Assembly (NCBI GenBank): GCA_044433415.1
Contig: JAWXTP010000057.1
Coordinates: forward strand, 1 to 17,341
Length of the DNA stretch: 17,341 bases
Reading direction: 5' to 3'
Source: JAWXTP01 sp044433415
GTDB taxonomy: Bacteria; Bacteroidota; Bacteroidia; Bacteroidales; Rikenellaceae
Shown here: positions 1 through 6,869 of the stretch, piece by piece
Layout: the number at the start of each line of letters is the position of its first letter
Position numbering within the stretch: position 1 is the first letter of the stretch
Notes under the pieces: model-generated
Seen by the model: only the letters and a program-made list of their open reading frames with translations
Told to the model about the DNA's origin: nothing
Database searches by the model: none
Program-made: the position numbers and the translations under genes

Positions 1-50
1 AAAGATACGATGAAAATAAAAAACTAACAGAAAAACAACAAGTAAAAACA

Positions 51-66
51 AGGCTCAAAAGTGCCT
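51..66 (-). terminator. Possible weak terminator downstream of aroA
   Basis: A short hairpin (AGGCTC, AAAA loop, GTGCCT; one T/T mismatch) lies about 120 bases past the aroA stop. On the minus strand a T-rich stretch (TTGTTTTTAC) follows it, as expected for a Rho-independent terminator of aroA. The stem is short, so this is tentative. I see no gene in the rest of 1-185. Confidence 0.25.
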
Positions 67-185
67 GATATTAAATATATTTTACTATATTTGTGGTGCT
101 AACAGAGGGGAGTATTATAATGCCAAGCATTGCAAAACCTCTTAAGGCATCTACTAATTCAATTCTATGCGATTTGTTAACTAAG

Positions 186-1460
186 TCAGATTTCATCTTT
201 AGTAATTAGTTGATTGTTAGTTATAATTTTTAAGTCCTTATAAAAGTCATTATAAGATTTATTCACACATTCAGCATCAGTGATAATATTAGCCGCAGAG
301 GCTCTAAGAGTTGCAACCGCAGCACTCATAGCGATTCTATGGTCATTATGAGAATTTAGTGTTACACCACCTTTAATATCACATCCTGTTATGACCATTA
401 AGTCTTCCTTGCTGATATCTACTGAGATACCCAAAGTTTCGTAAATATCTTTTAGAGTCTTAGCTCTATCACTTTCTTTGTGAGTAAGCCTAGAAGTCCC
501 TTTTAATACCGTTTCTCCTTTGCATGCAGCCGCTAAAGCCACAAGAGCAGGGAATAAGTCAGGACATTCTGTAGCATCAAATGTAAAGCCTTTAAGCTCA
601 TTTTTCTCAACCGTTACACTGTTTTCGTTTATGATAACAGTAGCTCCTGCATCTTTTATAGCTGTAATGATTTCTTTGTCAGCTTGTTGTGATTCATAAC
701 TTAGGTTGTTCATTGTCACATTACCCATAGTAGCGCCTGCCACAAGTAGGCAAGAAGCTCCGCTCCAGTCACCTTCTATATTGTAAACAGTAGGTTTATA
801 TTGTTGGTTGCCTTTTATAATAAAGCGTTCGTAATTTTCGTTTATGATGGTAACGCCGAAGGTTTCTATTATGGCTAGTGTCATATCTATATAGGGCTTA
901 GACCTTAGTTGATTGACGTTTATGATAGAATCTTTCGCACATACAGGTAGAGAGATAAGTAATCCTGTAAGGAATTGAGAACTAAGGCTTCCATCTATAG
1001 AGATTTCACCACCACTCATAACACCACATAGCTCTATAGGTAGTTTGCCCTTGTTAGAAGATATTTTTACTCCAAGCTCAGTAAGAGGTTGGAGCATCAT
1101 ATCTATAGGACGTGTTAATATAGAGCCATGACCAGTTATAGTAACAGGGTAGGATAGAAGCGATGCAAAGGGTGTAAATAGGCGTGTAGAAAGACCTGAT
1201 TCGCCTATGTTAAGGACTTTGTCTTCAAGTTTTAATTCACCGCCTTTAACTGTTAGAGTTCTGTCGTTTAGAGAGAGCTCAACACCAAGGTTTTTAGCTA
1301 CTCCCATAGCAGCAGAGGTGTCATTGCAAAGTCCAAAATTAGTAATTGTAGATTCTCCTTTTACTAAAGACGAAATCGCTACGGCACGCTGTGTGTAACT
1401 TTTAGAAGCAGGGGAATAAATTTCACCTGAAACTAGAGCTGGATATATTGTTATATTCAT
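186..1460 (-). CDS. aroA: 3-phosphoshikimate 1-carboxyvinyltransferase (EPSP synthase)
   Basis: Sixth step of the shikimate pathway: transfers the enolpyruvyl group of PEP to shikimate-3-phosphate in the cytoplasm. At 424 aa it is full length for the family. The N-terminus carries the substrate-binding Lys/Ser/Arg stretch PASKSYTQRA (about residues 17-26). The PEP-loop region reads NIGESGLSTRLFTPFASLL instead of the NAGTAMRPL of the enterobacterial enzyme. Near the C-terminus are ESDRAKTL and NDHRIAMSAAVATL, both hallmarks of enolpyruvyl transferases. The start is the only Met ahead of the conserved N-terminal strand. It is transcribed away from mlaE. aroC, the next enzyme in the pathway, lies about 2 kb away on the other strand, so the two are close but not in one operon. 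The divergent PEP-loop may affect glyphosate sensitivity; that is inference only. Confidence 0.96.
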   Translation of the reverse strand: MNITIYPALVSGEIYSPASKSYTQRAVAISSLVKGESTITNFGLCNDTSAAMGVAKNLGVELSLNDRTLTVKGGELKLEDKVLNIGESGLSTRLFTPFASLLSYPVTITGHGSILTRPIDMMLQPLTELGVKISSNKGKLPIELCGVMSGGEISIDGSLSSQFLTGLLISLPVCAKDSIINVNQLRSKPYIDMTLAIIETFGVTIINENYERFIIKGNQQYKPTVYNIEGDWSGASCLLVAGATMGNVTMNNLSYESQQADKEIITAIKDAGATVIINENSVTVEKNELKGFTFDATECPDLFPALVALAAACKGETVLKGTSRLTHKESDRAKTLKDIYETLGISVDISKEDLMVITGCDIKGGVTLNSHNDHRIAMSAAVATLRASAANIITDAECVNKSYNDFYKDLKIITNNQLITKDEI

Positions 1461-1498
1461 TTTAAATAAATTTAGAGTGTAAAATTAATAAAAAAATG

Positions 1499-1506
1499 TA
1501 TATTTG
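1499..1506 (+). promoter_or_regulatory. Candidate Bacteroidetes -7 element upstream of mlaE
   Basis: TATATTTG matches the TAnnTTTG -7 consensus and points toward mlaE. There is no good TTTG -33 box at the expected spacing, and the leader would be about 150 bases, so this is only a candidate. I found no equivalent aroA promoter on the other strand of this gap. Confidence 0.3.
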
Positions 1507-1661
1507 TAGAATATTTTGAAGTAAAATTACCCCTTTGAAAATCAAAACGTGTGAGCTTTCTGTTTTTCAAGGCAATATAAAAGGAGGTTTTAAAACTGAA
1601 TCTTTACAGTTATTAGGACTTCTCAAAGCAATTTAAAAGTTTGTGCATATTTAAATAAATT

Positions 1662-2402
1662 ATGATTAAATCTTTAACGGAGATAGGGCAGTATGTCCTA
1701 CTTATGGGTAAGGTTTTTAAAAAACCTGGTAAAATGAGCATCTTTAGAAAGATGTTTATGGATGAAATAGAACGTCTGGGGCTTAACTCAGTTGGTATAG
1801 TTGCTATAATTTCTGTATTTATGGGAGCAGTAGTTTCCCTACAGATGATAATAAATCTTGAAAATCCTTTTATTCCTAGGTATCTTATAGGTTACGCTAC
1901 GAGAGAGACTCTTATTTTAGAGTTTTCATCTACTATTGTGGCGCTTATCCTAGCTGGTAAGGTAGGTTCTAATATAGCAAGTGAAATAGGTGCTATGCGT
2001 ATCACTGAGCAGATAGATGCTCTTGAGATTATGGGAGTCAACTCCGCTAATCACTTAATATTACCGAGAATTACAGCAGCAGTATTTTTCTTTCCTCTAC
2101 TTACTGTTATGAGTATGATAATAGGTATCTTGGGGGGCTACCTTACGGTGTTTACTGTAGAGAGTATGACACCTACTGACTTTGCTACGGGCGTGGTATA
2201 TGACTTTAGACCTTATCTAGTGTTTTATGGTATTTCAAAAATGTTTTTCTTTGCATTTGCTATAACTTCAATATCTTCATTCTATGGATATTTTGCAAAG
2301 GGTAACTCTCTAGAAGTGGGACGTTCAAGTACACGTGCTGTAGTGACTAGTACTATTGTCATTCTGATAATGAATGTAATTTTAACAAAAGTTTTCTTTT
2401 AA
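1662..2402 (+). CDS. mlaE: MlaE-family ABC transporter permease
   Basis: Inner-membrane permease of the Mla/MCE phospholipid-transport system, which helps maintain lipid asymmetry of the outer membrane. At 246 aa it has the usual length. Several hydrophobic spans are visible: about residues 45-65, 85-100, 140-165, 185-205 and 225-246. The family's most conserved stretch, GKVGSNIASEIGAMRITEQI followed by DALEIMG, sits at about residues 99-126. It is followed 18 bases later by its ATPase partner, so the two are almost certainly co-transcribed. The substrate-binding MCE subunit (MlaD), often the third gene of the cluster, is not here: aroC follows the ATPase. mlaD is presumably elsewhere in the genome. 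Confidence 0.92.
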   Translation: MIKSLTEIGQYVLLMGKVFKKPGKMSIFRKMFMDEIERLGLNSVGIVAIISVFMGAVVSLQMIINLENPFIPRYLIGYATRETLILEFSSTIVALILAGKVGSNIASEIGAMRITEQIDALEIMGVNSANHLILPRITAAVFFFPLLTVMSMIIGILGGYLTVFTVESMTPTDFATGVVYDFRPYLVFYGISKMFFFAFAITSISSFYGYFAKGNSLEVGRSSTRAVVTSTIVILIMNVILTKVFF

Positions 2403-2420
2403 ACGCAACATACAAAGTTT

Positions 2421-3176
2421 ATGATAAAGGCAAAAAACGTATATAAAACATTTGAAGGTGGAAAAACCGTTTTAAATGATGTTTCTGCTACATTTCACAC
2501 AGGTAAAACTAATCTTATTATTGGAGCTAGTGGTTCTGGTAAGACTGTATTGTTAAAGTCACTTGTAGGTCTTCACCAAATTGATCAAGGTGAGATTTGG
2601 TATGACGATAATTGTTATAGCACATTAAATTTTGAAGATAAGAAGGAGATACGTAAACAGGTGGGGATGATTTTTCAAGGAGGCGCACTTTTTGACTCTC
2701 TTAATGTACAAGAAAATGTGAAATTACCTCTTGATCTTTTTACGGATTTAAGAGAAGATGAAAAACTTGATATAGTAAACAACTGTCTTAAGAGAGTGAA
2801 TCTTACAAATGTAGATAGACTTTATCCTTCGGAGATTAGTGGTGGCATGGTTAAGCGTGTGTCTATAGCACGTGCTATAGTGATGAACCCTAAGTACTTA
2901 TTCTGTGATGAGCCTAACTCAGGTCTAGACCCTGTGACTTCTATAGTAATTGATAACTTGATTAAAGAGATTACTTCTGAATATAATATAACAACAATAA
3001 TTAATACGCACGACATGAACTCTGTAATGGAGATAGGTGAGAAAATTACTTATATCTATAAAGGACAGAAATGGTGGGAAGGCAGCAAAGACGATATTCT
3101 TCAATCAGATAACAAGGAATTGAATGATTTTGTGTTTGCTTCTGAGATGGCTAAACGTGCTAAAAGAAACTTATAA
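2421..3176 (+). CDS. mlaF: MlaF-family ABC transporter ATP-binding protein
   Basis: Cytoplasmic ATPase energising the MlaE permease. All ABC motifs are present: Walker A GASGSGKT (residues 35-42), a Q-loop MIFQGGALFDSL typical of Mla-type ATPases, the signature ISGGMVKRVSIARA, Walker B YLFCDEPNSGLDP, and the switch histidine in INTHDM. At 251 aa it is full length. The last codons (KRNL-stop) overlap the left tip of a long palindrome filling the gap to aroC, so the protein's C-terminus is partly encoded by that repeat. The gene pair mlaE-mlaF is intact. Confidence 0.93.
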   Translation: MIKAKNVYKTFEGGKTVLNDVSATFHTGKTNLIIGASGSGKTVLLKSLVGLHQIDQGEIWYDDNCYSTLNFEDKKEIRKQVGMIFQGGALFDSLNVQENVKLPLDLFTDLREDEKLDIVNNCLKRVNLTNVDRLYPSEISGGMVKRVSIARAIVMNPKYLFCDEPNSGLDPVTSIVIDNLIKEITSEYNITTIINTHDMNSVMEIGEKITYIYKGQKWWEGSKDDILQSDNKELNDFVFASEMAKRAKRNL

Positions 3177-3327
3177 CAACTGGGTTTTAATGTTTTTGAA
3201 TTTTAAAATTTTATCTTTGAACTTTTCAAAATGTGCCATAGGAACCACTATGCCATCATTTTTAAAACTCCAAATCTAAAACCTTTAAATTCAAAACCAA
3301 ATAAAATCAGTCGTTATAAGTTTCTTT
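3163..3327. repeat. 165-bp imperfect palindrome between mlaF and aroC
   Basis: Position 3163 pairs with 3327, and the same register (sum 6490) holds inward to 3233/3257 without an indel; about 80 percent of the 71 pairs are complementary. The outer 14 bp (AAAGAAACTTATAA / TTATAAGTTTCTTT) are perfect. Near the centre the register shifts by one base, and CATAG/CTATG closes a small loop around 3242-3247. The left tip lies inside the last codons of mlaF. Transcribed, this would form one long AT-rich hairpin. It could be a non-autonomous, MITE-like insertion or a terminator/processing structure. A TATCTTTG element lies in the left arm. Confidence 0.8.
3212..3219 (+). promoter_or_regulatory. Candidate -7 element for aroC, inside the palindrome
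   Basis: TATCTTTG fits TAnnTTTG and points toward aroC, about 130 bases ahead of its start. No TTTG is present at 19-21 bases upstream. Because the region is palindromic, a matching TAGATTTG occurs on the other strand (3271-3278), which lowers the specificity of this call. Confidence 0.3.
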
Positions 3328-3340
3328 AAGAAACTTATAA
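3314..3340. repeat. 27-bp perfect palindrome just upstream of the aroC start
   Basis: TTATAAGTTTCTT, a central T, then AAGAAACTTATAA: perfect 13-bp arms ending 10 bases before the aroC ATG. The left arm is also the right tip of the larger 3163-3327 palindrome, so the 13-mer AAGAAACTTATAA occurs twice directly (3164-3176, 3328-3340) and once inverted. A hairpin this close to the start codon could affect translation of aroC; that is inference. Confidence 0.75.
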
Positions 3341-3350
3341 AAATAAAAAT

Positions 3351-4346
3351 ATGAATACTTTTGGAACTTTATATCGTACATCTATCTTTGGGGAATCTCA
3401 TGGAGTGGGTGTAGGAGCTGTAATAGATGGTTGCCCTGTAGGGTTAAAGATAGACGTGGAGATGTTAATGGTTGAGTTAAATCGCCGTAAAGCAGGGGCA
3501 CGTGGTACAACGTCGCGTAAAGAGGGTGATATCCCAAAGATAGCAAGTGGTGTCTTTAATGGATTTTCTACAGGAGCGCCTATTACTATATTATTTGAGA
3601 ATGAAAACACGCGTAGTGGGGATTACTCTAACCTTGTGAAGCATCCTCGTCCTGGTCACTCTGACTTGGTAGCGCAACAAAAGTATAAAGGCTTTAACGA
3701 TTACCGTGGTGGTGGTCACTTCTCAGGTCGTATAACTCTAGGAGCTGTAGCTTCGGGAGCTATAGCTAAGTGCGCCCTAAAATTAGAGGGTGTAGAAATT
3801 AGTGCTGAGGTGATTTCTCTAGGTTCTGAGACTGACAAGTCTAAATTCCCTGACTTAGTGGAAAGCGCTATGAGTAAGAGCGACTCTCTAGGAGGCGTTA
3901 TAGAGTGTAGAGTTAAGAATATACCTGCGGGTGTAGGAGAGCCTTTCTTTGACTCTGTAGAAAGTGTTATATCTCATGCTATATTTGCTATACCTGCTGT
4001 GAGAGGTATAGAATTTGGTGAAGGATTTAGAGCTACTGAGCGTCTAGGTTCTGAGCATAACGATAATATTATTGATAGGTCAGGTAAGACAGAAACTAAT
4101 AACGCAGGAGGAATAAACGGAGGTATCACCAACTCTAATGATATAGTTTTTAGAGTAGCCGTGAAACCTACTTCTTCTATTGCAACTCCTCAGCAAACAT
4201 TTAACCTTGAGCATGATAAGGTTGAAGAACTTGTTATCAAGGGTCGCCACGATGCCTGCATAGTATTACGTACACCTGTGATAGTGGAGTCTATGGCTGC
4301 TATGTCTTTGTTGGATTTATTATTGATATGTAAATCCCAAAGGTAG
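3351..4346 (+). CDS. aroC: Chorismate synthase
   Basis: Final shikimate-pathway enzyme: converts EPSP to chorismate using reduced FMN. Family motifs are clear: FGESHG (residues 13-18), RPGHSDL...DYRGGGHFSGR near the middle, GVGEPFFD, NNAGGINGGITNSNDI, KPTSSI, and the C-terminal GRHDACIVLRTPVIVESMAA. At 331 aa it is somewhat shorter than the roughly 360 aa of E. coli AroC. The shortfall lies in the variable segment after residue 150 and at the C-terminal tail; no catalytic motif is missing. The TAG stop is the first three bases of a 7-bp tandem repeat, so the last residues may have been altered by repeat expansion. A terminator-like hairpin follows about 85 bases downstream. Confidence 0.95.
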   Translation: MNTFGTLYRTSIFGESHGVGVGAVIDGCPVGLKIDVEMLMVELNRRKAGARGTTSRKEGDIPKIASGVFNGFSTGAPITILFENENTRSGDYSNLVKHPRPGHSDLVAQQKYKGFNDYRGGGHFSGRITLGAVASGAIAKCALKLEGVEISAEVISLGSETDKSKFPDLVESAMSKSDSLGGVIECRVKNIPAGVGEPFFDSVESVISHAIFAIPAVRGIEFGEGFRATERLGSEHNDNIIDRSGKTETNNAGGINGGITNSNDIVFRVAVKPTSSIATPQQTFNLEHDKVEELVIKGRHDACIVLRTPVIVESMAAMSLLDLLLICKSQR

Positions 4347-4377
4347 GTGATAGGTGATAGGTGATAGGTGATAGGTG
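4344..4377. repeat. TAGGTGA heptanucleotide tandem repeat (about 4.9 copies)
   Basis: Four full TAGGTGA units and one TAGGTG run from the aroC stop codon. They are followed at once by GTGTCGCGACAAGCG, a motif repeated elsewhere in the window. A 7-bp unit could change copy number by slippage. Here that happens after the stop codon, so it should not alter AroC unless it moves the stop itself. Confidence 0.9.
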
Positions 4378-4429
4378 TCGCGACAAGCGTGGAATTATGC
4401 TGTGAAAAATTTGTTCCCAATACCATAGC

Positions 4430-4478
4430 AAAACAAGAAAAGAGGGTGCCCCAAAAGGTTGCTCTCTTTTCTTGTTTT
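4430..4478 (+). terminator. Terminator-like hairpin after aroC
   Basis: Arms AAAACAAGAAAAGAG and CTCTTTTCTTGTTTT form a perfect 15-bp stem. The loop side contains GGTGCCCCAAAAGGTTGC, which can extend pairing. The T-rich right arm acts as the tail on the plus strand and the A-rich left arm on the minus strand, so it may work in both directions. Its position fits the end of the aroC transcript. Confidence 0.6.
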
Positions 4479-4532
4479 GTATATGCTTAGAATTCTCCTA
4501 AAATAAATCATACAATTATAAGGTATTTTTTG

Positions 4533-4540
4533 TATCTTTG
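4533..4540 (+). promoter_or_regulatory. Candidate -7 promoter element of the restriction operon
   Basis: TATCTTTG is a full match to TAnnTTTG, placed after the aroC terminator and about 160 bases before the first gene of the restriction-modification-like pair. A clear TTTG -33 box is not visible at 19-21 bases upstream; the sequence there is AT-rich. Confidence 0.45.
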
Positions 4541-4701
4541 TAAAAAGCATCAGCTTTAATTGATAATAAAAATAATGGGATAAAACTAGCTTCAAAGAGT
4601 GAAGTTAGGATGCTTAAATGGTTGTAATAGAAGTTTGAATATGAAGTAGTCTTGGTGTTAAGACGATGTAACAATCAGCTGATTATGCTAAATGTAGTAA
4701 T

Positions 4702-5676
4702 ATGAATGACGCAATAGATATAAAAGAGAATGATATATTAAAGTTGGATAAGCAACTTTTAGAGATACTTCTTAAAGATAATAGCTCAAAAAAGAATATT
4801 ATTTGGGCTACAGATAACTATGAGCCTTTGGGAGAGGGATATGGAGAGAATGAGGTTATTACTATTGAGTTTATTGTGGGTAATAATGGTAATATTATTC
4901 GTCCTCGTGTGAGCAAAACTAAGGCGGAGCAGATATCTCGATCTCGTGACAAGGCTGAGGTTTTTACACCATCTTGGATATGTAACAAGCAAAATAATTT
5001 AATTGATGAGGCTTGGTTTGATCAAAAGGATGTTTTCAACATTGAAACTAACAAAGAGTGGGAAACGTTAGAACGCTCGATAGTATTTCCTTCTAGGTCA
5101 GGCAAAACATGGCAGGATTATATAAAAGATGTAAGATTGGAGATCACGTGTGGTGAAGCTCCATATTTAGTAAGTAGATATGATACTATAAGTGGTGAAT
5201 CAATTTCTGTAAATAACCGCATTGGGCTGCTTGATATAAAATTGAGAATTGTTTCAGAAAATACATCAAACGAGAAGGATTGGTTAAAATGGGCAAAGGT
5301 GTCTTTTCAATGTATTTATGGTTATGAGTGGCAGGGAGACAGTTTGATATTGGCAAGAGAGAATTTGCTCTATACATTTATTGATTTTTATAAATATAAG
5401 TTTGATAAAGCCCCATCAAAGGCTGATACAAGGGAGATAGCAAAAATTATCTCGTGGAATATATGGCAGATGGATGGTCTAAAGTGTGTTATTCCTAATA
5501 GTTGTAAAAGTATCACAACACAATCCGTAGATTTATTCGGTGAACTTGAAGAGACAATAGAGCCCTGCCAAGGTTGTCAAAAAGGAGATATTTTTAACCA
5601 TAACGGGATTCACTGCAAAATCAAGGATTGGCAGACGGGAGGAACGTTAAAATTCGTATCGTTATTAAAGAAATGA
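4702..5676 (+). CDS. Methyltransferase-like restriction-system protein (subunit M-like)
   Basis: 324 aa, first gene of a two-gene restriction-modification-like operon. EVFTPSWI (residues 86-93) resembles the TP motif ahead of the SAM site in gamma-class adenine methyltransferases. LEITCGEAPYLVSRYD (146-161) looks like a variant of the DPACGxG SAM-binding motif I. CIYGYEWQGDSLILARENLL (204-223) matches the acidic motif II/III region, and IISWNIWQMDGLK follows. I see no catalytic NPPY/DPPY motif, so it may bind SAM or DNA without methylating. The C-terminal tail has C289-x2-C292 and C305, possibly a metal-binding knuckle. Its stop overlaps the next start as ATGA (5673-5676), implying translational coupling to the nuclease-helicase-methyltransferase chain. 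Role inferred: modification or specificity partner. I know similar proteins only under automatic 'restriction endonuclease subunit M' labels. Confidence 0.7.
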   Translation: MNDAIDIKENDILKLDKQLLEILLKDNSSKKNIIWATDNYEPLGEGYGENEVITIEFIVGNNGNIIRPRVSKTKAEQISRSRDKAEVFTPSWICNKQNNLIDEAWFDQKDVFNIETNKEWETLERSIVFPSRSGKTWQDYIKDVRLEITCGEAPYLVSRYDTISGESISVNNRIGLLDIKLRIVSENTSNEKDWLKWAKVSFQCIYGYEWQGDSLILARENLLYTFIDFYKYKFDKAPSKADTREIAKIISWNIWQMDGLKCVIPNSCKSITTQSVDLFGELEETIEPCQGCQKGDIFNHNGIHCKIKDWQTGGTLKFVSLLKK

Positions 5677-6791
5677 GTAATATGGAAAATATTGAAACGC
5701 TTGATAGAATCATTATCGGAAGAGTCGAACCGCACATATATGCATTTTCGACTGAGACAGTTCCTAATTATCTAAAAGTAGGTGATACTTATCGTCCTGT
5801 TGAAGTGCGTCTTGACGAGTGGCGTAAATATTTTCCTAATTTGGAAAAACAATTTAGTGGTGTAGCTAAAGTTAATGATGAGGTTTATTTTCGGGATTAT
5901 GCTGTACATCAATTTTTGTTAAACGAGCGATGTAGGAAAAGACTTCTACCAGGAGACATAACAAATTTAGAATACTACTCAAAAGAGTTTTTTGAGAACT
6001 CAACAATTAAAGATATTGAAGATTCAATTCTAGATATAAAAGAGAAATATGCTGTTAATGATACTCGTTATCAATATTATAAATTTGATGACAGCTTAAT
6101 TCCTAAAACTTACGTCTACACAAGATTAGATGACTATCCTTTACGACCAAATCAAGATGCAACTGTTAAAAAATTTAGAGCTGCAATAGATAATGGGAGG
6201 ACAAACCTTTTGATGTATGCAGTTATGAGGTTTGGTAAGTCTTTTACTTCGTTATGTTGTGCCGTAGAGATGGAAGCAAAACTAGTTGTAGTGGTATCTG
6301 CTAAAGCTGATGTAAGAGAGGAGTGGAAAAAGACTACACAAAGTCATGTGAAATTCAGTGATTATGAGTTTGTTGATAGTGATGCTCTTTTAAGAGGTGA
6401 TCTAAAATTAGATGATAGGCTTAAAAATAGTAATCTTGTATTATTCTTAACACTTCAAGATCTTCAGGGATCAGAAATTAAGAAAAAGCATAAAGACTTA
6501 TTTGAAAATGAGATTGATTTACTTATAGTTGATGAGACTCATTTTGGAGCAAGATCATCTGAATTTGGTAAGGTTCTTAGAGATTTTGATTATAATGAGT
6601 ATATGATTCAACAAAAGGAACTTCAGAACGAAGATAAGTCATATGCCAAATTTGAAGAGACAAAGAAATCATTTAATGCTAAAGTTAAGTTACATCTATC
6701 AGGAACACCGTACAAAATATTGATGGGTAGTGAATTTACACCTGAAGATATTATTGCGTTTTATCAATTTTCTGACATTGTAAAAGATTAA
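5673..6791 (+). CDS. N-terminal fragment: GIY-YIG-like nuclease plus helicase lobe 1
   Basis: 372 aa up to the premature TAA. I start it at ATG 5673 because that makes an ATGA overlap with the upstream stop; an in-frame ATG at 5628 would add 15 residues inside the previous gene, and ATG 5682 is also possible. Residues about 20-85 look like a GIY-YIG/T5orf172 domain: IYAF, then YLKVGDTYRPVEVRLDEW with a conserved Gly and Arg, then FRDYAVHQFL, with Asp where Glu is usual. Superfamily 2 helicase motifs follow: LRPNQ, Walker A variant MRFGKS (185-190), VVVVSAKADVREEW, DEAH-type box DETH (287-290) and SGTP (343-346). The chain ends 26 residues after SGTP, before lobe 2, so ATP-driven motion is not expected from this fragment alone. 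Confidence 0.75.
   Translation: MSNMENIETLDRIIIGRVEPHIYAFSTETVPNYLKVGDTYRPVEVRLDEWRKYFPNLEKQFSGVAKVNDEVYFRDYAVHQFLLNERCRKRLLPGDITNLEYYSKEFFENSTIKDIEDSILDIKEKYAVNDTRYQYYKFDDSLIPKTYVYTRLDDYPLRPNQDATVKKFRAAIDNGRTNLLMYAVMRFGKSFTSLCCAVEMEAKLVVVVSAKADVREEWKKTTQSHVKFSDYEFVDSDALLRGDLKLDDRLKNSNLVLFLTLQDLQGSEIKKKHKDLFENEIDLLIVDETHFGARSSEFGKVLRDFDYNEYMIQQKELQNEDKSYAKFEETKKSFNAKVKLHLSGTPYKILMGSEFTPEDIIAFYQFSDIVKD
6789..6791 (+). other. Premature in-frame TAA stop
   Basis: The frame reads ...SDIVKD-stop-EDWEEKNLNEDEQ..., with no shift. The codons after it (6792-6869) encode plausible helicase linker sequence ending NPYYGFPQMVRFAF, showing that the gene was once continuous here. Confidence 0.85.
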
Positions 6792-6869
6792 GAAGATTGG
6801 GAGGAGAAAAACCTAAACGAAGATGAACAAAAAGATGAGTGGCAAAATCCGTATTACGGATTCCCTCAA

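Larger units (their letters stand above)
4347..4701. other. Gene-free spacer between aroC and the restriction island
   Basis: No convincing gene. In order it holds the TAGGTGA repeat, a copy of GTGTCGCGACAAGCG (4375-4389), the terminator-like hairpin (4430-4478), a TATCTTTG promoter element (4533-4540), and about 160 bases of leader before the methyltransferase-like gene. The leader has a small GTCTT/AAGAC hairpin (about 4647-4663) but no recognisable riboswitch. It marks the left edge of the accessory island. Confidence 0.6.

Noticed and set aside
120..209. 29-codon ORF on the plus strand near the left edge, after a TATATTTG element at 86-93
   Set aside because: It overlaps the 3' end of aroA antisense, has no recognisable features, and such short frames are expected by chance.
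4395..4595. Minus-strand frame across the aroC-restriction spacer
   Set aside because: It runs over the terminator hairpin and promoter region and has no coding character.
5628..5672. Upstream ATG at 5628 as start of the nuclease-helicase gene
   Set aside because: It would overlap the preceding gene by 49 bases. The ATG at 5673 gives the standard ATGA coupling and keeps the whole GIY-YIG-like domain.
6789..6791. Stop-codon recoding or an alternative genetic code to explain the internal TAA
   Set aside because: TAA ends many intact genes in the window (mlaE, mlaF, rplI, the C-terminal restriction fragment), so it is an ordinary stop here.
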